Under the pieces are notes generated by a model. That model had not been told where the DNA came from. It did not search any database and saw only the letters and a list, made by a program, of their open reading frames with translations. From the NCBI GenBank assembly GCA_937996795.1, contig CALKUH010000069.1, forward strand, positions 62,001-126,000: a stretch of 64,000 nt of DNA. Direction: 5' to 3'. This document shows, in pieces, positions 9,601-16,947 of the stretch (position 1 is the first letter of the stretch; every line of letters starts with the position of its first letter). A program made the translations under genes and the position numbers. This DNA is from an uncultured Verrucomicrobiota bacterium (GTDB lineage Bacteria; Verrucomicrobiota; Kiritimatiellia; CAIVKH01).

Positions 9601-10010
9601 GTGTCGGTCTCCAGCCCATCCGGCAGCGTGCTGTTCCCGCCGCTCGCGCAGTCGATGGCGACGTAGCAGTTCAGCGCGCTGTTTTCGACGCCGAACCCGA
9701 GGTTGAAGAAATCGATGCGGAAATAGACGTTGCTGTTCTCCGCGCGGCTGTAGAAGGCGATGACGTCGCGCGACGTGTCGTGTCCGTCGCCGCGGCTGAA
9801 CCCGTCCCCATTCGTGTCCAGCGCCCGCAGGTCCGCCGCCGTCCAGTCCTGGAACTCCTCATACCAGACCGCGTTGCCGAACAGTACGTCGGGATTCTTG
9901 TTCGTCCCGATGACCGGCCCCGCGCCGATCGTGATCGCCGCCACGCCATCCCATGCCAGTACAGCCCACACCACAGCCGCCCAGCCCCATCGCCAAAAGC
10001 CCCCATGCAT
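6603..10010 (-). CDS. Large secreted GH57-like protein with C-terminal thrombospondin type-3 calcium repeats
   Basis: 1135 residues with a signal peptide (WGWAAVVWAVLAWDGVAA). Residues about 25-260 look like a beta-rich module (DGDGHDTSRDVIAFYSRAEN). The middle, about 270-700, resembles a glycoside hydrolase family 57 barrel: VNLHISGTLLM, GGVLAEHIMPYF, FGVNESDMGVMHVPERVF, YLDEVTHLHWWFYP, LTLVFDDWEAFAGN and MIYETAWHDE. A beta-sandwich region follows, and the C-terminus carries DLDGDGLHNTNEFFVGTD, DTDGDGMPDGFE and DADGDGQSNWAEYIAGTNP, the DxDGDGxxD..E calcium repeats common on PVC surface proteins. GH57 enzymes act on alpha-glucans; the family call rests on pattern resemblance only. Confidence 0.6.
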   Translation of the reverse strand: MHGGFWRWGWAAVVWAVLAWDGVAAITIGAGPVIGTNKNPDVLFGNAVWYEEFQDWTAADLRALDTNGDGFSRGDGHDTSRDVIAFYSRAENSNVYFRIDFFNLGFGVENSALNCYVAIDCASGGNSTLPDGLETDTAHPWDVCIKLYDATTNNNAVVNASGANITAGNWLGSYWRSDLDGVEFGIKASALTGAGWNGTSPLRFQVYTTKDFDEISGGSDIADAFGALNRNTGAGIGLLSGSILSTDTAGRAKYAAIAHANQSVAPREGTQKHIYTDYSATLKPGFIRLMDSAEMLNVPVNLHISGTLLMSFLWATQNPADPDFPDRDGPAFVDRVRTFITTGPGSLIGGVLAEHIMPYFEGEVNRRSIGQNNELLYHLFGVNESDMGVMHVPERVFHSNTNAPWVHPAKPLKGRPFEDILAGGFEATYLDEVTHLHWWFYPQENNPGGSPYGGSWDDNNCGRWAGGQGNDEAPYHHKVHKINGVYTFMINDREDQSKFGPDDTGLNLDTRYALLQKALSPDYAQLTLVFDDWEAFAGNSFASATPNNNADQWDRTIRWIANHPWIEMVNLKQVLDWAKADPNWVIDQGYVYDKSMQTYEWLKRASEHNYDHWYYGTALEESFFNRTARVHNAWAPDAMKKYGDMNTPGTLIRDAWDTIQSITATNLRRLAEWSYSAMIYETAWHDEDANPDQYQSRNYQQTFNRTDACTTSYEDTTYDPLSGWAIRLHGHVRKGGMFKAASDWVQNVKSGAQGAAPVAYAADIDDDQLDEYVLCNNRVFLVFERWGARLVKAFVFDPSVNGGDAVTVVGVPIANPAEESDNEGANNNRCSAFKDQYATGPASSMYTDADFALTAPVAGTGAWTFQSADGLVRKTFTLEPGRDVVRAQYELSPAIGTLYVRYGVGPNQFDLMKNGQVNLIAAGDASFRGLRNTQGGAAFVVAGRNVSFVNNPDQTDWDGRKLPMVQQYETQNTATNWTVALAFSEASARDLDGDGLHNTNEFFVGTDHEKRDTDGDGMPDGFEVAHSLAPLSAGDALLDADGDGQSNWAEYIAGTNPREASSLFRATAAHSAPGLTIYAPTETGRLYRMEAADTPGLPWTGVSGQTNIPGDGTLRAFTDTAPGTTRVYRIGVHLP

Positions 10011-10144
10011 CCCGCACCTCGTAACAGGTCAAACCGGCCAAGTCAAACGCTTTACCTGCGGCGGATTTGACCGGTCGCCGACGGAACCCCTTGCTACCGG
10101 CGGGGGCATTTGGTAGCTTCGTCGCTTCATTTGGAGGCAGGATT

Positions 10145-11227
10145 ATGGCGAAGATTGATTTCGGTGGGGTGGTTGAGAATGTGGTGACGCGGGGCGAGTT
10201 CTCGCTGGCGCGTGCCCGCAAGGCGCTCAAGGGCGAGACCATCGCGGTCCTCGGCTACGGCGTGCAGGCGCCCGCACAGGCGCTGAACCTTAAAGACAAC
10301 GGCTTCAACGTCATTGTCGGCGCCCGCGACTGGACGCGCGCGAAGCAGGACGGCTGGAAGCCGGGCAAGGACCTCTTCTCGATCGAGGAAGCCGCCGACC
10401 AGGGCACCATCCTGCTCTATCTCGTGTCCGACGCCGGGCAGCGCGCGCTGTGGCCGACGGTGAAGAAGTTCCTCACGCCGGGCAAGGCGCTCGCCTTCTC
10501 CCACGGCTTCTCCATTGTGTTCAAGGGCCAGACCAAGGTCATCCCGCCGAAGGATGTGGACGTGATCCTCGTGGCCCCGAAGGGCTCGGGCCTCAACGTG
10601 CGCCGCAACTTCCTCGCCGGCGCGGGCATCAACTCCAGCTATGGCGTGTTCCAGGACGCAACCGGCCGCGCGACCGAGCGCACGATCGCCCTCGGCATCG
10701 GCATCGGTTCCGGCTACCTGTTCCCGACGACGTTCCAGCGCGAAGTGGTGAGCGACCTCACCGGCGAGCGCGGTGTGCTGATGGGCGCGCTTGCGGGCAT
10801 CATGGAAGCCCAGTACGAAGTGCTCCGCAAGAACGGCCACTCCCCGAGCGAGGCGTTCAACGAGACGGTGGAGGAGCTCACGCAGAGCCTCATCCGCCTT
10901 GTGGATGAGAAGGGCATGGACTGGATGTACGCGAACTGCTCGACCACCGCCCAGCGCGGCGCGCTCGACTGGAAGCCGAAATTCAAGAAGGCCACGCTGC
11001 CCGTGTTCAAGGCGTTGTACAAGTCGGTGAAGACCGGCAAGGAATCCGCCCGCGTGCTGCGCGTGTGCAGCGGCCCGAACTACAAGCAGTTGCTTGCCAA
11101 GGAGCTCAACGCCCTCGGCGGCTCCGAAATGTGGCGCGCCGGCGCAGCCGTCCGCTCGCTCCGTCCCAAGACCGCCAAAGCCCCCGCCTCCAAGGCCAAG
11201 GGCACCGGCGGCCGCACGATGGAATGA
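10145..11227 (+). CDS. ilvC: Ketol-acid reductoisomerase
   Basis: 360 residues. Catalyses NADPH-dependent isomeroreduction of acetolactate or acetohydroxybutyrate in valine/isoleucine synthesis; cytosolic. The Rossmann motif reads LGYGVQAPAQALNLKDNGF, followed by VAPKGSGLNVRRNFL and the Mg/substrate site DLTGERGVLMGALAGIMEAQ with HSPSEAFNETVEELTQSL. The sequence resembles the Bacteroidetes/PVC subgroup (NGMDWMYANCSTTAQRGALD type). The start is fixed by a GGAGG sequence about 9 bases upstream of ATG. A Lys/Ala-rich tail (KTAKAPASKAKGTGG) extends the usual C-terminus. The third glycine of the nucleotide-binding GxGxxG motif is alanine here. Followed by a strong terminator. Confidence 0.97.
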   Translation: MAKIDFGGVVENVVTRGEFSLARARKALKGETIAVLGYGVQAPAQALNLKDNGFNVIVGARDWTRAKQDGWKPGKDLFSIEEAADQGTILLYLVSDAGQRALWPTVKKFLTPGKALAFSHGFSIVFKGQTKVIPPKDVDVILVAPKGSGLNVRRNFLAGAGINSSYGVFQDATGRATERTIALGIGIGSGYLFPTTFQREVVSDLTGERGVLMGALAGIMEAQYEVLRKNGHSPSEAFNETVEELTQSLIRLVDEKGMDWMYANCSTTAQRGALDWKPKFKKATLPVFKALYKSVKTGKESARVLRVCSGPNYKQLLAKELNALGGSEMWRAGAAVRSLRPKTAKAPASKAKGTGGRTME

Positions 11228-11250
11228 TCCCAGCCGTCATCAGGTATGCA

Positions 11251-11284
11251 AAACGGGGCGTCCCTTCCGGGCGCCCCGTTTTCG
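11251..11284 (+). terminator. Rho-independent terminator after ilvC
   Basis: AAACGGGGCG (11251-11260) and CGCCCCGTTT form a perfect ten-base-pair stem closed by a short loop, ending in TTTT. It is placed 24 bases after the ilvC stop, and the flanking A and T runs would let it act in either direction. Confidence 0.9.
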
Positions 11285-11353
11285 TTGTACGGGCCTTTGT
11301 AAGGCGGACGGTGCCGTGTCGAAATGATATCGCACACACAAAGGAGCGTTCGC

Positions 11354-11821
11354 ATGTCACTCGAAGGAAAGAAAGCGCCGGCGTTTTCGCTGGCGGGCAG
11401 CGACGGAAAAAACCATTCGCTGGCGGACTACAAAGGCAAGACGGTTGTCCTCTATTTTTATCCGAAGGACGACACGCCGGGATGCACGAAGGAAGCGTGC
11501 GGGTTCCGCGACCACTTCAAGGAAATCGCCAAACACGCCGTCGTGCTCGGCATGAGCAAGGATTCCGTGGCGTCGCACGGCAAGTTCATCAGCAAATACA
11601 AACTGCCCTTTACGCTGTTGTCTGATCCCGATGCGGCGGTCATGAAGGCCTACGGCGCGTTCGGCGAGAAGCTGATGTACGGCAAGCCGGTGCAGGGTAC
11701 GATCCGGTCCACCGTGGTCATCGGGCCCGATGGCAAGGTTGTAAAGCACTGGGCCGCCGTGAAAAAGGCCGAGGAGCACCCGGCGGATGTGCTTGCTTTC
11801 CTGGCGGGGGAAAGCGGATAA
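11354..11821 (+). CDS. bcp: Thiol peroxidase, Bcp/PrxQ-type peroxiredoxin
   Basis: 155 residues. Reduces hydroperoxides using thioredoxin-type reductants in the cytosol. The active-site segment YFYPKDDTPGCTKEACGFRD has both the peroxidatic and the resolving cysteine five residues apart, as in atypical two-Cys PrxQ proteins. Downstream motifs FTLLSDPDAAVMKAYGAFG and RSTVVIGPDGKV are also family-typical. The start follows an AAGGAG ribosome-binding site. Ten bases separate it from the desaturase gene, suggesting an operon; peroxide defence beside an oxygen-consuming desaturase makes sense. Confidence 0.95.
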   Translation: MSLEGKKAPAFSLAGSDGKNHSLADYKGKTVVLYFYPKDDTPGCTKEACGFRDHFKEIAKHAVVLGMSKDSVASHGKFISKYKLPFTLLSDPDAAVMKAYGAFGEKLMYGKPVQGTIRSTVVIGPDGKVVKHWAAVKKAEEHPADVLAFLAGESG

Positions 11822-11831
11822 GTAGATATCT

Positions 11832-12782
11832 ATGTCCGATACCGCATCGCTCTCCCTTGGCCGCCGTGTGGCGCGCGCCTGGCAACAGTATCTCTTCGGC
11901 GACGAAGACAACGTCACGCTGATGCACAGCACGCCGTTGATCTTCATGCACCTCATGGCGCTGGGCGTGTTCTTTGTCGGCTTCAGCTGGACGGCCCTGG
12001 CGGCCTGCGTCGCGACGTATGCCATCCGGGTGTTCGCCTTGACCGGCGGCTACCATCGCTACTTCTCGCACAACTCGTTCAAGACGAGCCGCGTGTTTCA
12101 GTTCATCCTCGCGTTCCTCGGCGGCACGTCCGCCCAGCTCGGCGCGCTGTGGTGGGCCGCGCATCACCGCTACCACCACCAGCATTCGGACACCGAACTG
12201 GACATCCATTCGCCGATCAAGCAGGGCCTCTTCCGCTCGCACATCGGGTGGATCATGTGCCGCAAATACGCGAAGACCGAGCTGGAGCGCATCCCGGATT
12301 TCGCGAAATACCCCGAACTGCGCTTCCTCGACCGGTTCCACTCGGTCCCGCCGATCCTGCTGGCGGTGGGCCTCTATTTCCTCGGTGACTGGCTCGCCGC
12401 GGCGAAGCCCGGCCTCGGCACCAGCGGCTGGCAGCTCGTGTTCTGGGGCTTCTTCCTCAGTTCCGTGTTCGTGTACCACGCGACGTTCTGCATCAACTCG
12501 CTCACGCACATGATCGGCACGCGCCGGTTCAACACGAAGGATTACAGCCGCAACAGCCTGATCCTCGCGCTGATCACCTTCGGCGAGGGCTGGCACAACA
12601 ACCACCACCGCTACCCCGTCGCCACGCGCCAGGGCCTCTATTGGTGGGAAATCGACATCACCTACTACACGCTCAAGGTGCTGTCGTGGTTCCGCATCGT
12701 GTGGGACCTGCGCGGCCATCCCGCAAAGCTCTACGAGGAAGCCGCCACGGTTCCCGTCCAGCCGCTGCCGGAACGGCCTTAA
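11832..12782 (+). CDS. Acyl-CoA/acyl-lipid delta-9-type fatty acid desaturase
   Basis: 316 residues, integral membrane di-iron desaturase. The three histidine boxes are visible: HRYFSH (about residue 75), HHRYHHQHSD (about 112) and HNNHHRYP (about 257). Four membrane helices lie around LIFMHLMALGVFFVGFSW, FILAFLGGTSAQLGALWW, PPILLAVGLYFLGDWL and VFWGFFLSSVFVYHATF. Introduces a double bond into acyl chains using O2, b-type cytochrome or ferredoxin electrons. An O2-requiring enzyme alongside many oxygen-sensitive enzymes elsewhere in the window suggests aerotolerance or microaerobic episodes. Confidence 0.93.
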   Translation: MSDTASLSLGRRVARAWQQYLFGDEDNVTLMHSTPLIFMHLMALGVFFVGFSWTALAACVATYAIRVFALTGGYHRYFSHNSFKTSRVFQFILAFLGGTSAQLGALWWAAHHRYHHQHSDTELDIHSPIKQGLFRSHIGWIMCRKYAKTELERIPDFAKYPELRFLDRFHSVPPILLAVGLYFLGDWLAAAKPGLGTSGWQLVFWGFFLSSVFVYHATFCINSLTHMIGTRRFNTKDYSRNSLILALITFGEGWHNNHHRYPVATRQGLYWWEIDITYYTLKVLSWFRIVWDLRGHPAKLYEEAATVPVQPLPERP

Positions 12783-12798
12783 TCGCCAATTGGCGATT
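12781..12798. repeat. Perfect 18-bp palindrome with trailing repeat words
   Basis: AATCGCCAATTGGCGATT is its own reverse complement. It starts within the desaturase stop codon and is followed by GGAAATCCGCAACCGG. A related word, CACAATTGGCAATTCGG, occurs at 2826-2842. Confidence 0.7.
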
Positions 12799-12832
12799 GG
12801 AAATCCGCAACCGGCAATGCCATAGTCGGCAC

Positions 12833-13768
12833 ATGGCCGAGCTGCGCAACGAATTCTCCTGGTCCAAGTCGCGCGCCGATGTCTTCGCCGCCTGCCCGCG
12901 CCAGTATTTTTACCACTATTACGGCTCGTGGGGCGGGTGGGATGCGCGAGCCAACCCGAAGGCGCGCACGCTCTACATCCTCAAGCAGCTCCAGTCGCGC
13001 CAGCAGTGGATGGGCGCGACGGTGCACAATTGCCTGCGCTGGATCCTGACGACGCTGCGCGAAAAGGGCGTCGCGCCCTCCGAGGAAAAGGCGCTGCAGA
13101 TGCTCGGGCGCCGCATGCAGGTGGACTTCAATGCGTCCGGTGAGGGGTTGTATTGGGAGAAACCCAAGGACACCTGCGGCCTGCTGGAACACGAGTACGA
13201 CGACCTGGAGGTGACCGACGACGTGTGGAGCGCCGTGTTCGAGAAGGCGCTCGCCGCGGTCGCGACGTTCTACCGCAGCGAGGTGCTGGAAACCCTGCAG
13301 GGCCTGCCGCCGGACGACTGGCTGGAAATCGAGAAACTGGCCTCGTTTGAGGTGGAGGGAACGAAGGTCTGGGTGCAGCTCGATTGCGCCTTCCGCGCGA
13401 ATGGCGACATCCGCATCGTGGACTGGAAAACCGGCAAGGCGAACGCGGACGCCACGCGGGAACAGCTCGCGCTCTATGCGTGGTATGCGGCCGGACGCTG
13501 GAACGTCGGCGCTGCACAGGTGGCGCCGGCGGAATTTAATCTCGGCACCGGCGAACTGGTGGCCCACCGCTTCGCCGATGCGGACTTCGCGCCGCTGCGC
13601 GAAAAGATCAGCGCCAGCGCCGCCGCGATGCGCGCGTTGCTCGACGACGCCGCGCAGAACCGCGCTTCGGAAGAGAAGTTCGCGATGACGGATGCCGAAA
13701 AAACCTGCCGCAAATGCCCCTACCGCCGCGTGTGCCCGAAGTGGGCGGAAACCGGCGGCGAGAGCTGA
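12833..13768 (+). CDS. PD-(D/E)XK RecB-type nuclease with iron-sulfur cysteines
   Basis: 311 residues. The nuclease core is recognisable as VWVQLDCAF followed by IRIVDWKTGKA and REQLALYAWYA, matching motifs II, III and QxxxY of the RecB/Cas4/AddB nuclease family. One cysteine near the N-terminus (FAACPRQYFYHYYGSW) and three at the C-terminus (CRKCPYRRVCP) match the 4Fe-4S arrangement that clamps AddB and Cas4 nucleases. Likely acts on DNA ends; whether in repair, uptake or defence is unknown. No Cas genes, CRISPR array or helicase lie nearby. Confidence 0.85.
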   Translation: MAELRNEFSWSKSRADVFAACPRQYFYHYYGSWGGWDARANPKARTLYILKQLQSRQQWMGATVHNCLRWILTTLREKGVAPSEEKALQMLGRRMQVDFNASGEGLYWEKPKDTCGLLEHEYDDLEVTDDVWSAVFEKALAAVATFYRSEVLETLQGLPPDDWLEIEKLASFEVEGTKVWVQLDCAFRANGDIRIVDWKTGKANADATREQLALYAWYAAGRWNVGAAQVAPAEFNLGTGELVAHRFADADFAPLREKISASAAAMRALLDDAAQNRASEEKFAMTDAEKTCRKCPYRRVCPKWAETGGES

Positions 13769-13784
13769 AGCGACAGGGCGCTTC

Positions 13785-16430
13785 TCAGCGGTGGATGAGC
13801 CCGATCCGAACCATCGCCGATTTCAGCCCTTCGGATGTCGCCGTCAGCGTGAATGTCCCGGCTTGGCCGCGCGCCGCGCGCACGATCACCAGCGCCATGC
13901 CATTGAACGCCTTGCGCTGGCGGGCTTGGAACGGCTCGAAGCTGGTGGGATCGCCATTGTCCACCGCGACGATTTCGCCCGGGCCCTCGACGTCGAAATG
14001 AATCGTATGGTTCGCGCGGGGGACCATCGTGCCCGCGTCGTCGGCGACGCGGACGGTGACGAATGACAGGTCTAGTCCGTCGTTCGCGATAATCTCTCGA
14101 TCCGCTGCTGCGTTCAGTTGTGCCGGCGCGCCAGCCGTTTTCATCGCTGCGCGCGCCCACTCGCGTCCGCGCTTGTACGCGACCACGGTCAGTTCCCCCG
14201 GCTGATATACGACCTCATTCCAGCGCAGCCGGTAGTGGCCCGGCTCTTTTTTCCGGCGGCCCAGCGAAACGCCGTTCAGGAACAGCTCCGCCTCGTCGCC
14301 GGAGGTGTACACATGGACCGGTGTCACGAGGCCCACGCGTTCGGGCCAGGTCCAGTGCGGCAGGATGTGCGCCATCGGGTGGTCCGGGCGCCAGTGCGAT
14401 TGGTACAGATAGAAGCGGTCCTTCTTGAAGCCGGCGAGATCCACGATGCCGAAGTAGCTGCTGCGCGAGGGGATCGGGAGGCGTCCGAGTTCCTTCAACT
14501 GGCGCTCCATCTCCGCCTTGCCCGCCGCGTCCTGGAAATTGAGCAGGTTCGTCCGGTCGTCGTTGTAGGGCGTCGGCTCGCCGAGATAGTCAAAACCCGT
14601 CCAGACGAATTCGCCCGCGACGTGCGGATTCTGCGCCAGCGCGCGGAATTCGTCGTCCGGCGCGCGGCCCCACGGCGGCGCGTACAGGTCGTAGGAACTC
14701 ATCTGGAAATTCGCCTGTCCATGCCCCTTGTTTTCCGAGACGGGATTGAATGTCGCGGGATCGTACGGTCCGGGTTCCGGCCGTCCGCGCTCGCGCGCCT
14801 TCTGGATGTCCATGGCGCGCGTGGCCGCTGCCGACTCCGGCGTCTGGAACACATATTCGCCACGCGTGCTGACGGTCGACGCGGTTTCGCTGCCGACCAG
14901 CGGGATGCCGGGATTCTCCGCGCGAAACCGCGCATAGCCGCCCATTTCGTAATTCTGGCCCATCACGTCGACGGCCCGCTGGATGCCGTTGTAGCTCGCC
15001 TCGCCATTGTTGGAGCCGACCACGGTGGGCCGCGTGGGGTCCTCATCGTGGGCGACGGCGGTGAGCCGCGCCGCGATCGCGGGGCCGGCGTTTGCATCGC
15101 CAAGTTCAAGCACCTCATTCCCGATGCACCACATGAACACCGATGGGTGGTTGCGGTCGCGCCGGATCAGGGCGCGCAGATCGCGCTCGTACCAGTCGTC
15201 GAACAGGTTTGCGTAGTCGTTCGGCGTCTTGGCCGCACGCCACGAATCGAACGACTCGACCATGACGAGAAAGCCCATGCGGTCGCAAAGGTCGAGCAAC
15301 TCGGGCGCGGGTGGATTGTGGCTGGTGCGCAGCGCGTTCGCGCCCATGTCCTTCAGGATTTCCAATTGCCGCTCCGCCGCGCGCATATTATACGCCGCGC
15401 CGAGCGCGCCGAGGTCGTGGTGGTTGCACACGCCCCTGATCGGGACGCGCGCGCCGTTCAGCAGGAATCCGTTGTCCGGCGTGAACTGAATCGTCCGCAC
15501 GCCGAACACCGTTTCCTGCGCGTCAATCACGGCCCCCTCGCTCAGCACCGTGGTCACGGCGCGGTAACACGCCGGCGTCTCGGGGGACCAGCGCTGCGGG
15601 CGCACAAGCGGAACGGATGCGACGCACGCGCCCGTTCCGCCGGGCGGCACGACGAGCGGCGCGGGCGGCATGGCTGCCACGCGGGCGTCACCCAGGAAGA
15701 GTTCCGTCTGGATGCTGAGGCGCGCTTCCGCTGCCGTGTGATTTTCCACCGCCACCCGCGCGGCCACTTCGGCGCGGGAATCGGTCACCTCCGGCGTGGC
15801 GATCGTGACGCCCCCGTTCGCGAGGTGTACGGAGTCCGTTTTCACGAGCCACACGTTGCGGTAGAGGCCGGAGCCTGGATACCAGCGCGACGATTTCTCC
15901 GGATTGTCGAGGCGGATCGCGAGGGTGTTTTCCGCGCCGGGTATCGCATGGCGCGTGAGGTCGAGGCGGAACGAGGCGTAGCCGTAGGGCCAGCCGCCGA
16001 CGAAGACGCCATTGCACCAGACCATGGCGTAGGCCATCGCGCCGTCCACATCGAGATAGAGGCGACGCCCGGCGTCCGACGCGGGCAGCGCTAAAGTCTT
16101 GCGATACCAGCCGATGCCCGCCCACGGCAGTTTGCCCGTATTGCCCGGCAATTTTATGTCAAACGGTCCTTCGATGCCCCAGTCGTGCGGCAGGTCGATC
16201 GTGCGCCACGAGGTGTCATCGAATGCGCGCTGTGTGAACGGATGGTCGCCGCCCAGGCGCATCTGCTCCGACGTGAGGCCCGATGCGGATGCCGATGTGA
16301 TCACGGCGGCTTTGACCGCTGGGGTGCGGAGATAACTCAGGGTGTCGCCCGCCGCGCGCGTGTCCTCGCGTTGAAAACGCCAGCCGTTGTTCAGCCGGAT
16401 GCGCTCGCGGGGCTGGGGAGGTCGGCCCAT
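13785..16430 (-). CDS. Glycoside hydrolase family 2 (beta-galactosidase/beta-glucuronidase-like)
   Basis: About 881 residues. N-terminal sugar-binding domain (LPHDWGIEGPFD, GIGWYRKTLALP), Ig-like domain, then the TIM barrel with RGVCNHHDLGALGAAYNM, the acid/base Glu in MWCIGNEV (about residue 436) and the nucleophile in LVGSETAS (about 514). A C-terminal DUF4982-like region (WTWPERVGLVTPVHVYTSGD, AELFLNGVSLGRRK) follows. No signal peptide is seen, so it may act on imported oligosaccharides. The ATG overlaps the folK stop in TGATG, so translation is probably coupled. GTG and TTG just upstream are weaker starts. Confidence 0.92.
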   Translation of the reverse strand: MGRPPQPRERIRLNNGWRFQREDTRAAGDTLSYLRTPAVKAAVITSASASGLTSEQMRLGGDHPFTQRAFDDTSWRTIDLPHDWGIEGPFDIKLPGNTGKLPWAGIGWYRKTLALPASDAGRRLYLDVDGAMAYAMVWCNGVFVGGWPYGYASFRLDLTRHAIPGAENTLAIRLDNPEKSSRWYPGSGLYRNVWLVKTDSVHLANGGVTIATPEVTDSRAEVAARVAVENHTAAEARLSIQTELFLGDARVAAMPPAPLVVPPGGTGACVASVPLVRPQRWSPETPACYRAVTTVLSEGAVIDAQETVFGVRTIQFTPDNGFLLNGARVPIRGVCNHHDLGALGAAYNMRAAERQLEILKDMGANALRTSHNPPAPELLDLCDRMGFLVMVESFDSWRAAKTPNDYANLFDDWYERDLRALIRRDRNHPSVFMWCIGNEVLELGDANAGPAIAARLTAVAHDEDPTRPTVVGSNNGEASYNGIQRAVDVMGQNYEMGGYARFRAENPGIPLVGSETASTVSTRGEYVFQTPESAAATRAMDIQKARERGRPEPGPYDPATFNPVSENKGHGQANFQMSSYDLYAPPWGRAPDDEFRALAQNPHVAGEFVWTGFDYLGEPTPYNDDRTNLLNFQDAAGKAEMERQLKELGRLPIPSRSSYFGIVDLAGFKKDRFYLYQSHWRPDHPMAHILPHWTWPERVGLVTPVHVYTSGDEAELFLNGVSLGRRKKEPGHYRLRWNEVVYQPGELTVVAYKRGREWARAAMKTAGAPAQLNAAADREIIANDGLDLSFVTVRVADDAGTMVPRANHTIHFDVEGPGEIVAVDNGDPTSFEPFQARQRKAFNGMALVIVRAARGQAGTFTLTATSEGLKSAMVRIGLIHR

Positions 16431-16933
16431 CACCAATCCTGCGCGAACAAGCGCACCGACGGTGTCAGCGGAATGGTCTGGAGGCGGTCCGCGACGGTTT
16501 CCGTGCTGCCCGGCAGGATCAGGCCGGGCCGTACGTCGGCCAGCGGCTGCACGACGAACCGGCGCTGGGCCCAGCGCGGGTGCGGGACGGTGAGTGTCGG
16601 GGTGTCGAGCGTCGCGTGCCCCGCGTACAGGACGTCGATATCCAGCGTACGCGGGGCGAATTTGTCCGCGCCGCGCACGCGTCCGGCGGCCTCCTCCATC
16701 GCGGCGAGATGGGCGCGCAGCGATTCCGGGTCCAGCGCCGTTTCCACCACCAGCACGGTGTTGAGGTAGGGCAGGCCCGCGAATTCGGGCCGCACGCCGA
16801 CGGGCTCCGTTTCATACACCGGCGCGGTCGCGACGATGCGCACGCCGTCGAGCGCCGCGATGGCGTCGCGCGCGCCGCGCAGGTACGCGAGGCGGTCGCC
16901 GAGACAGGAGCCCAAGCTGAGGCCGATTTCCAT
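16430..16933 (-). CDS. folK: 2-amino-4-hydroxy-6-hydroxymethyldihydropteridine pyrophosphokinase
   Basis: 167 residues. Transfers pyrophosphate from ATP to the hydroxymethyl-dihydropterin in folate synthesis. Signature segments are SLGSCLGDRLAYL, YETEPVGVRPEF, FAPRTLDIDVLYAG (the metal- and substrate-binding RTLDIDVL) and VPHPRWAQRRFVVQPLADV. The start lies 14 bp from the dapB stop, so it is in the dapA-dapB-folK-GH2 series on the minus strand. Confidence 0.95.
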   Translation of the reverse strand: MEIGLSLGSCLGDRLAYLRGARDAIAALDGVRIVATAPVYETEPVGVRPEFAGLPYLNTVLVVETALDPESLRAHLAAMEEAAGRVRGADKFAPRTLDIDVLYAGHATLDTPTLTVPHPRWAQRRFVVQPLADVRPGLILPGSTETVADRLQTIPLTPSVRLFAQDW

Positions 16934-16947
16934 CGCGTTCCGGTGAA

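Noticed and set aside
12833..13768. Cas4 assignment for the Fe-S nuclease
   Set aside because: No CRISPR array or cas genes are in the window, and the cysteine/nuclease layout is shared with AddB-like and solo nucleases.
14118..16094. 658-residue plus-strand frame opposite the GH2 gene
   Set aside because: Composition is Arg/Val/His-rich and motif-free; the GH2 catalytic residues are on the other strand.
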